Source: Flavobacterium sp. N1736 (GTDB lineage Bacteria > Bacteroidota > Bacteroidia > Flavobacteriales > Flavobacteriaceae). Taken from it: a DNA stretch of 64,000 nt. Numbering within the stretch: the stretch's first letter is position 1; the number at the start of each line of letters is the position of its first letter. A program made the position numbers and the translations under genes. Below, piece by piece: positions 59,686-64,000 of the stretch. A model generated the notes under the pieces. That model did no database searches. It was not told the origin of the DNA and was given only the letters and a program-made list of their open reading frames with translations. The stretch spans positions 2,852,001-2,916,000 of the forward strand of contig NZ_CP109994.1 in assembly GCF_025947065.1 (NCBI RefSeq). Reading direction: 5' to 3'.

Positions 59686-59693
59686 TATATTTG
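59686..59693 (+). promoter_or_regulatory. Promoter -7 element of the caspase-like gene
   Basis: TATATTTG. An alternative TTG start at 59691 falls inside it, so the ATG at 59751 is chosen. Confidence 0.55.
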
Positions 59694-59750
59694 TCAAAAC
59701 GAAAACAAACCGCGTCTTTCATCACTGACTACAAACTGAAGTGTATTAAT

Positions 59751-60314
59751 ATGGATAATGATAAATTTATTTTCTGTCTTGAAGGCGTTCCTGATGTCGA
59801 TACGCAAATAGAGACTCTAGTAGTTAGAAATCTGGAAGAAATAGCCATTGATCAGGGAATTGCGAGTATTTACAAAACTTGTGATACGATCGAAGGTCTG
59901 GAAGAAAGTTTGAATGTATTGCTTTATGAAGATCATAATTTTAAGGATTATGAAATTATTTATTTAGTAATGCCGGGGGAATCCAACAATATATGCCTTC
60001 ATGATTATTATTACAGCCTTGAAGAAATAGCAGAACTTTTTGAAGGAAAAATGAAAGGAAAAATTATTCATTTTGCCAATAAAAAAATACTGGACCTCAA
60101 CGAAGAAGAAGCTCAATATTTTCTGGACATTACCGGTGCCCGCGCCATTTCCGGATACGGTTCTACTTATAATAAAATTGCCAGCAGCAGCACTATTGAT
60201 AAAGCTTTTTTTAGTTTATATCAGGATAATGATGATCTTATCGAAGTGGTTGAAGAATTGTATCAAAAACATTATGCCTTGTGTCAGCTTCTCGATTTTA
60301 GACTATATTATTAG
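59751..60314 (+). CDS. DUF6642-like protein, degenerate caspase-type fold candidate
   Basis: A 187-residue cytoplasmic protein. Patterns such as FIFCLEGVPDVDTQIETLVVR, ASIYKTCDTIEGLEESL, KDYEIIYLVMPGESNNICLHDYYYSLEEIAELFEGKM and ARAISGYGSTYNKIASSSTIDKAF match my memory of DUF6642. In the members I recall, the segment reads LAFHG with a His, followed by a strand ending FGSC with a Cys. Here these read LVMPG and HFANK, so both supposed catalytic residues are absent. This may be an inactivated relative. It is followed at once by an AraC gene (ATG adjoining its stop). Confidence 0.6.
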   Translation: MDNDKFIFCLEGVPDVDTQIETLVVRNLEEIAIDQGIASIYKTCDTIEGLEESLNVLLYEDHNFKDYEIIYLVMPGESNNICLHDYYYSLEEIAELFEGKMKGKIIHFANKKILDLNEEEAQYFLDITGARAISGYGSTYNKIASSSTIDKAFFSLYQDNDDLIEVVEELYQKHYALCQLLDFRLYY

Positions 60315-61235
60315 ATGAAAACAAAAATGGTTGAAAAGGTAAAAACGTATGAATCAAAGGGATTTCGCGAGCGATTTCTTGGCGAAGAAAATCCGATACA
60401 TTTACTTTTTAAATCCAACTCAGATCATTTTTTCTGTCTAAAAACAGAAGAAATAATGCGATTGCAATTTCCGGTTCCGCCATCGAAACACAGTTGTCAT
60501 ACTTTGATTTTTATCGCTTCGGGCACGCACATAATGAAAGTAGGATATGAAGAATATAAAACTGTTTCTAATGAAATTATTGTGGTTCCTGCCGGTCAGA
60601 TTTTTTCAATCGAAAATGTTAACAGCACGCACAACGGCTATATCTGTCAGTTTCATCCCGATATTTTAATTGGAAAATACGGTAATCGTGAAATGCTGAA
60701 TGATTTTGATTTTTTGAAAATATCAGGAAATCCTAAAATTAGTTTGTCAGTGGAAGATGTAAAATCTATCACTTCAATTTTAAATCGGCTGCAGCAGGAA
60801 TATTCAGAGACCGAAACTGCAAATCTAAATATTGTACAGGCTTATCTTATTGCTTTGTTTTATGAAATGAACAAAAACAAGGTGCAGACTTTTAAAACTG
60901 TATCGGCTGCAGAAATGCTTACCGGTAGATTTAGGGAGTTAATTCACAACAATATTAAAACACACCATCTGGTTAATTATTATGCTTCTCTGCTTAATGT
61001 GACACCCAATCATTTAAATAAATCGGTAAAATCAGCAACGGGTCAAACAGCTACTAAATGGATTGATGAAACCATTTTATTAGAAGCCAAATATTTACTC
61101 TTTCAAACTACGCTTTCTGTAAGCGAAATTGCTATTGAAGTTGGACATGAGGATCATTCTTACTTTTCTCGTTTTTTCAAAAAATACGAAGGCATTACTC
61201 CTATTCAATATCGAAAATTGATTGATAAGTCCTAA
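60315..61235 (+). CDS. AraC-family transcriptional regulator
   Basis: A 306-residue regulator. The N-terminal part (about 30-150) is a cupin-like sensor (HTLIFIASGTHIMKVGYEEYKTVSNEIIVVPAGQIFSIE). The C-terminal part (about 205-302) has two HTH motifs, with YASLLNVTPNHLNKSVKSATGQTATKWIDETILLEA and SVSEIAIEVGHEDHSYFSRFFKKYEGITPIQYRK. It starts exactly after the stop of the caspase-like gene and so probably shares its transcript. Ligand unknown. Confidence 0.9.
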   Translation: MKTKMVEKVKTYESKGFRERFLGEENPIHLLFKSNSDHFFCLKTEEIMRLQFPVPPSKHSCHTLIFIASGTHIMKVGYEEYKTVSNEIIVVPAGQIFSIENVNSTHNGYICQFHPDILIGKYGNREMLNDFDFLKISGNPKISLSVEDVKSITSILNRLQQEYSETETANLNIVQAYLIALFYEMNKNKVQTFKTVSAAEMLTGRFRELIHNNIKTHHLVNYYASLLNVTPNHLNKSVKSATGQTATKWIDETILLEAKYLLFQTTLSVSEIAIEVGHEDHSYFSRFFKKYEGITPIQYRKLIDKS

Positions 61236-61305
61236 TTATTGATTGCGAAATCCTATTAAACTTATCGTTGATTTATTGAAATTTGCCCTATAAAAAGAGT
61301 GAATT

Positions 61306-61506
61306 ATGATTTATGTATTTAAAACAACGGTTGATTCAAAATCGAAATTTGAGTCTGCAAGTGCGTTACTTCACGAATTGTTGCCTAACGCTACATGGAA
61401 TTTTGATCTTGAAGATTGTGACAACATTTTAAGAATTGACAGTGAATACGAAATTTCTGAATCGATGTTGGACAATACTATTTTCGATTGTATCGAATTA
61501 GAATAA
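61306..61506 (+). CDS. Small protein, ferredoxin-like-fold candidate (66 aa)
   Basis: A 66-residue protein with a beta-alpha-beta pattern (MIYVFKTTVDSKSKFESASALLHELLPNATWNFDLEDCDNILRIDSEYEI) similar to heavy-metal-associated domains but without the CxxC motif. No partner is certain. It lies 70 bp after the AraC gene and could be co-transcribed with it. Family assignment is tentative. Confidence 0.6.
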   Translation: MIYVFKTTVDSKSKFESASALLHELLPNATWNFDLEDCDNILRIDSEYEISESMLDNTIFDCIELE

Positions 61507-61632
61507 TCAGACTTAGCCTAAATCTTTTTTTTTAACCTCAACTTATTTCTAGTTTTTAGTCTCAGTTTTCAGTCTCAGTTTCTCTTTGAGTCTGGAGAAA
61601 CTTTGTCAAAGTTAGAAAAATTAGAAACAAAC

Positions 61633-61662
61633 AAAAGGGATGCGAAAACCGCATCCCTTTTT
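61633..61662 (-). terminator. Terminator of the polysaccharide-locus transcript
   Basis: AAAAGGGATGCG (61633-61644) and CGCATCCCTTTT (61650-61661), A tract on the plus strand giving T on the minus strand. Confidence 0.85.
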
Positions 61663-61684
61663 AAACTAACTCTGTAAAAAATTC

Positions 61685-63259
61685 TTATTTTATCCAACGT
61701 GGATCTCCAATTGCGTTGTCTTTTAAAGTTTGGTTACCAATGGTGAAATCACCTGCTGCAGCGTTTGTAAACTGCGGATTAGCGGTAATTCCTGTAGCAT
61801 CAATTTTATTTAAGGCAATCGTTGCATCCATAAAACTTGCTGCGTTGTAATAATACGTTTTAGTAAATGTTGGCGCTTTTGTAGCAGCCTGATTGGTATA
61901 AATTGCAGTAGTTTCTGCAATCAACGTATTTCTTACTATTGACGTATTATCATTAAAACGAACGTATAATATTCTTTTTGGTGCTGCTGTACTAGATACT
62001 TTGTATAAGGTACATTTGTCAATTAATACATTGGTTATTAAACCTGTACCTGAGAAACCTGCAGCTGGCGCAACGGCATCGGCTCTAACAAAATCACGGG
62101 CAGTTGAACAGTTATCAAATGTGCTGTTTTTAAGAATAATGTCAGCAACATATGTATTTCTGAAATCAATAAAATCGGCACCTGCATTTGTATTTACATT
62201 TCTAACAATACTATTGTCTACAACAAAAGATTTTACTTTTGTCGCACTTGCATTTGCAGAAACCAATGCACGTGCGTAATCATGAACTTTACAACCGCTT
62301 ATTAAAATATCATTGTATATACTTGAAGCTCCGGTAATGGTAAGAAGTGCAGAATTGGTTATTCCTGTACCATTTAAATCCAAATCGATCAAACTTACTG
62401 CAGAAGCTCCGGCAGCAGCAGTAAACGTTACATTTACTAATGGCATGTCATATCTTTTAACTCCTCTGATGGTAACCGGTTTAGTTAGTACTATATCGCC
62501 AATATAAGCGTTATAGTTTCCAGGCATTAGATAAAGTTTTGCATTTGGCGCTGCTTGTGTTATGATGGTATTTAAATTATCTGTCGGATTAACTACAGTT
62601 CCTGTTGACACATCAACACCGGTTGTAAATGTTGCGGTACCTCTTGTTTTAGTTCCGTTTAGCAATGTAGCGGTGTAGAATGTATCACCTGTAAGTCCTG
62701 TTACAGTAGCAACTCCGGCAAGTTTTTCTGCGGGAGTTATTGTGTGTGTAATATTTCCCGGAGCAGCAGTAATTTGTGTTACATTACTATTAGCCGGCCA
62801 TCTTAATGTTGCAGATGCTCCTTCAACATCAGTTTCCAGAACCGGGAAGAAAATTTGCTCTGATAAAGTTGTTGCTGTAACAACAGACCAGCTAGAATCT
62901 GCTAATCCGGTTGTGCCAACTGCTTTTACTCTGATTGAATATACGGTTTCTCCTTCTAATGCAACTTGTATAGGCAATTGCTCTTGTGTTACATTTAATG
63001 TTTTGTAAATTGTTGTAAAATTGGGATCATCTGCACTAAATTCTACAACAAAATGATCTGCAACTTCGTCTTGTTTCAGCGTCCAGTCAAGTTCGACAGT
63101 TGTTTGATTTCTGATTGTTGCTTTTACTCCAATAGGAGAAAATTCTCTGCTTACATTAAGAGTTTCTACCACTCCATCATTATAACTTTCACAACCCGAA
63201 AATGCGGCTGTCAGTACTAATGACATTATTAATCCTTTAAATATATATTTTGTTTTCAT
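61685..63259 (-). CDS. DUF4957-like surface lipoprotein with fibronectin-III domains and beta-helix
   Basis: A 524-residue lipoprotein (lipobox TAAFSGC, Cys about residue 23). Two fibronectin-type-III-like modules (about 40-130 and 130-215; VELDWTLKQDEVADHFVVEFS and YSIRVKAVGTTGL) are followed by a right-handed beta-helix (about 215-524; repeats such as VKSFVVDNSIVRNVN and TNVLIDKCTLYKV). It resembles the DUF4957/DUF5123 proteins found in polysaccharide utilisation loci. No catalytic residues can be claimed. It starts 39 bp downstream of the susD stop. Confidence 0.8.
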   Translation of the reverse strand: MKTKYIFKGLIMSLVLTAAFSGCESYNDGVVETLNVSREFSPIGVKATIRNQTTVELDWTLKQDEVADHFVVEFSADDPNFTTIYKTLNVTQEQLPIQVALEGETVYSIRVKAVGTTGLADSSWSVVTATTLSEQIFFPVLETDVEGASATLRWPANSNVTQITAAPGNITHTITPAEKLAGVATVTGLTGDTFYTATLLNGTKTRGTATFTTGVDVSTGTVVNPTDNLNTIITQAAPNAKLYLMPGNYNAYIGDIVLTKPVTIRGVKRYDMPLVNVTFTAAAGASAVSLIDLDLNGTGITNSALLTITGASSIYNDILISGCKVHDYARALVSANASATKVKSFVVDNSIVRNVNTNAGADFIDFRNTYVADIILKNSTFDNCSTARDFVRADAVAPAAGFSGTGLITNVLIDKCTLYKVSSTAAPKRILYVRFNDNTSIVRNTLIAETTAIYTNQAATKAPTFTKTYYYNAASFMDATIALNKIDATGITANPQFTNAAAGDFTIGNQTLKDNAIGDPRWIK

Positions 63260-63298
63260 AAACATGATGCCTTATAATTAATTAATAATTGTGTGTGA

Positions 63299-64000
63299 TT
63301 AATAATTGTAATCATTAACCAATTTACCATTACTTCCGTCAATAAACACTTGCCATATTGGCCAGAATTGTCTATTATCAGGATTAACACCAGCTTTATA
63401 AAGCGTATTTATCTTTGTATCTGTAGCAGTACCTGTCCATGTCCATGCAAATGCAGTATAAGCAGCTCCCGGATTTGTAGTTTCTCCTTTATTCAAACCA
63501 TAAATATCAAGACTTACATTGTCTGCTTTATATTTATAATACAAAGTTGAAGGTACAGTTGCATATTCACCAATATGTTGCGACAGATTTGTCATTTTTG
63601 CTTTAGCTTCATCTAATTTTGTTTTCAGTAAATTCCAACGAATAAGGTTTTGCTTACGCTCCATTTCTCCTGTAAATTCATATTTATTTTCTTCAACAAG
63701 AGCATTAAACATGGCGTCTTTTCCAGTCAAAGCATTTACATAATTATCCACTTTGTCAGCCTGAACAGCTGCAGGAAACGCTCTTCTGCGTATTTCTTTT
63801 AAGTATGGCGCTGCTGCTGACGGACCTTCAATTTCATTGGCGGCTTCTGCTGCAATTAAAAGTACTTCGGCATAACGCATATAAATTTTATTTACTCCAT
63901 CATCGTTTGTTGAGGTAACAAAACGTGTCATCCATTCGTAACGGTATTTTCCGAAATACCAGGTATTTAAAGCTCCAAGTTCTTGTTTGGCAACATTATT
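63299..64000 (-). CDS. SusD/RagB-type outer-membrane lipoprotein (3' part, runs off the window)
   Basis: The C-terminal 233 residues of a SusD-like protein. The open frame continues past the internal ATG at 63931 to the window edge. Features include WYFGKYRYEWMTRF, MRYAEVLLIAAEAANEI (the RagB/SusD helix), RRRAFP, RKQNLIRWNLL and the terminal NPDNRQFWPIWQVFIDG. SusD proteins work with a SusC TonB receptor to bind oligosaccharides at the outer membrane. The SusC gene should lie beyond the window. It opens a polysaccharide locus. Confidence 0.88.
   Translation of the reverse strand, partial: NNVAKQELGALNTWYFGKYRYEWMTRFVTSTNDDGVNKIYMRYAEVLLIAAEAANEIEGPSAAAPYLKEIRRRAFPAAVQADKVDNYVNALTGKDAMFNALVEENKYEFTGEMERKQNLIRWNLLKTKLDEAKAKMTNLSQHIGEYATVPSTLYYKYKADNVSLDIYGLNKGETTNPGAAYTAFAWTWTGTATDTKINTLYKAGVNPDNRQFWPIWQVFIDGSNGKLVNDYNY

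Noticed and set aside
1..64000. CRISPR arrays, rRNA genes, insertion sequences and prophage
   Set aside because: No array of spaced direct repeats, no rRNA signature, no transposase or phage structural gene was seen in reading both strands.

Overview
The window looks like a chromosomal segment of a Flavobacterium-type bacterium (Bacteroidota, Flavobacteriia). The DNA is strongly AT-rich. Genes lack Shine-Dalgarno sequences, and many have the Bacteroidota promoter pattern TTG-N18-21-TAnnTTTG just upstream. The gene set is typical of the group: SusD-type outer-membrane genes, a TonB-dependent receptor with a carboxypeptidase-like N-terminus, PorT/OMP_b-brl_2 barrels, DUF4290, DUF493, DUF5686, DUF4199, and a 6S-type RNA between zapA and rny. 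No phage, insertion sequence, CRISPR array or rRNA was seen. One tRNA (Met, CAU) and one 6S RNA candidate are present.

Layout. 1-5.5 kb: 5' part of carB, a two-gene unit of unknown function, rpmH, a TPR membrane protein, an alpha/beta hydrolase, a small GNAT-like protein and an ABC-F ATPase. 5.8-9.8 kb: a two-component system followed by three secreted PepSY-like proteins carrying four domain copies. 9.9-18.3 kb: housekeeping genes (GlmU-like protein, rpmE2, DUF4199 protein, glycosyltransferase, phosphohexomutase, MsbA-like ABC exporter, DUF2971). 18.4-24 kb: a minus-strand run of M23 peptidase, TonB receptor, a small membrane protein and a lipoprotein. 24.2-26.6 kb: coiled-coil protein, zapA, 6S RNA, rny. 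26.6-29.2 kb: PAS histidine kinase and xerD.

29.3-33.7 kb holds six related outer-membrane beta-barrel genes. At least four have their own terminator. Three share a palindrome at exactly 22 bp from the -7 element, the best candidate here for an undescribed regulatory circuit. 33.8-48 kb: aroQ, a DUF5686 receptor-like protein, a CDF transporter, murA (with Asp in place of the catalytic Cys), DUF4290, DUF493, a secreted esterase, a P-loop protein, recQ, fmt (3' frameshift), an HU gene, YqgE, a class IV aminotransferase, a START-like protein and tRNA-Met. 48.4-56.6 kb: a LytS/LytTR pair beside a serine hydrolase, an XRE regulator, a GNAT protein, an NTF2-like protein, map, and the TIGR03915/TIGR03916 DNA-repair pair (radical SAM).

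56.7-61.5 kb is the least characterised stretch. It contains an operon of a membrane CBS-pair protein, an unknown protein and a secreted barrel-like protein, then a caspase-fold-like protein that appears to lack its catalytic residues, linked to an AraC regulator. 61.7-64 kb is the edge of a polysaccharide utilisation locus (DUF4957-like beta-helix lipoprotein and the 3' part of a susD gene).

Intergenic DNA is rich in inverted and direct repeats (stem-loops with CCCGACAG arms, a 25-bp perfect inverted repeat, GTCATTGCGAGGAA-type repeats, CGCGGAT-type repeats), several present at more than one place in the window. All functional calls come from reading the sequence and from remembered family features. 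No database search was possible.
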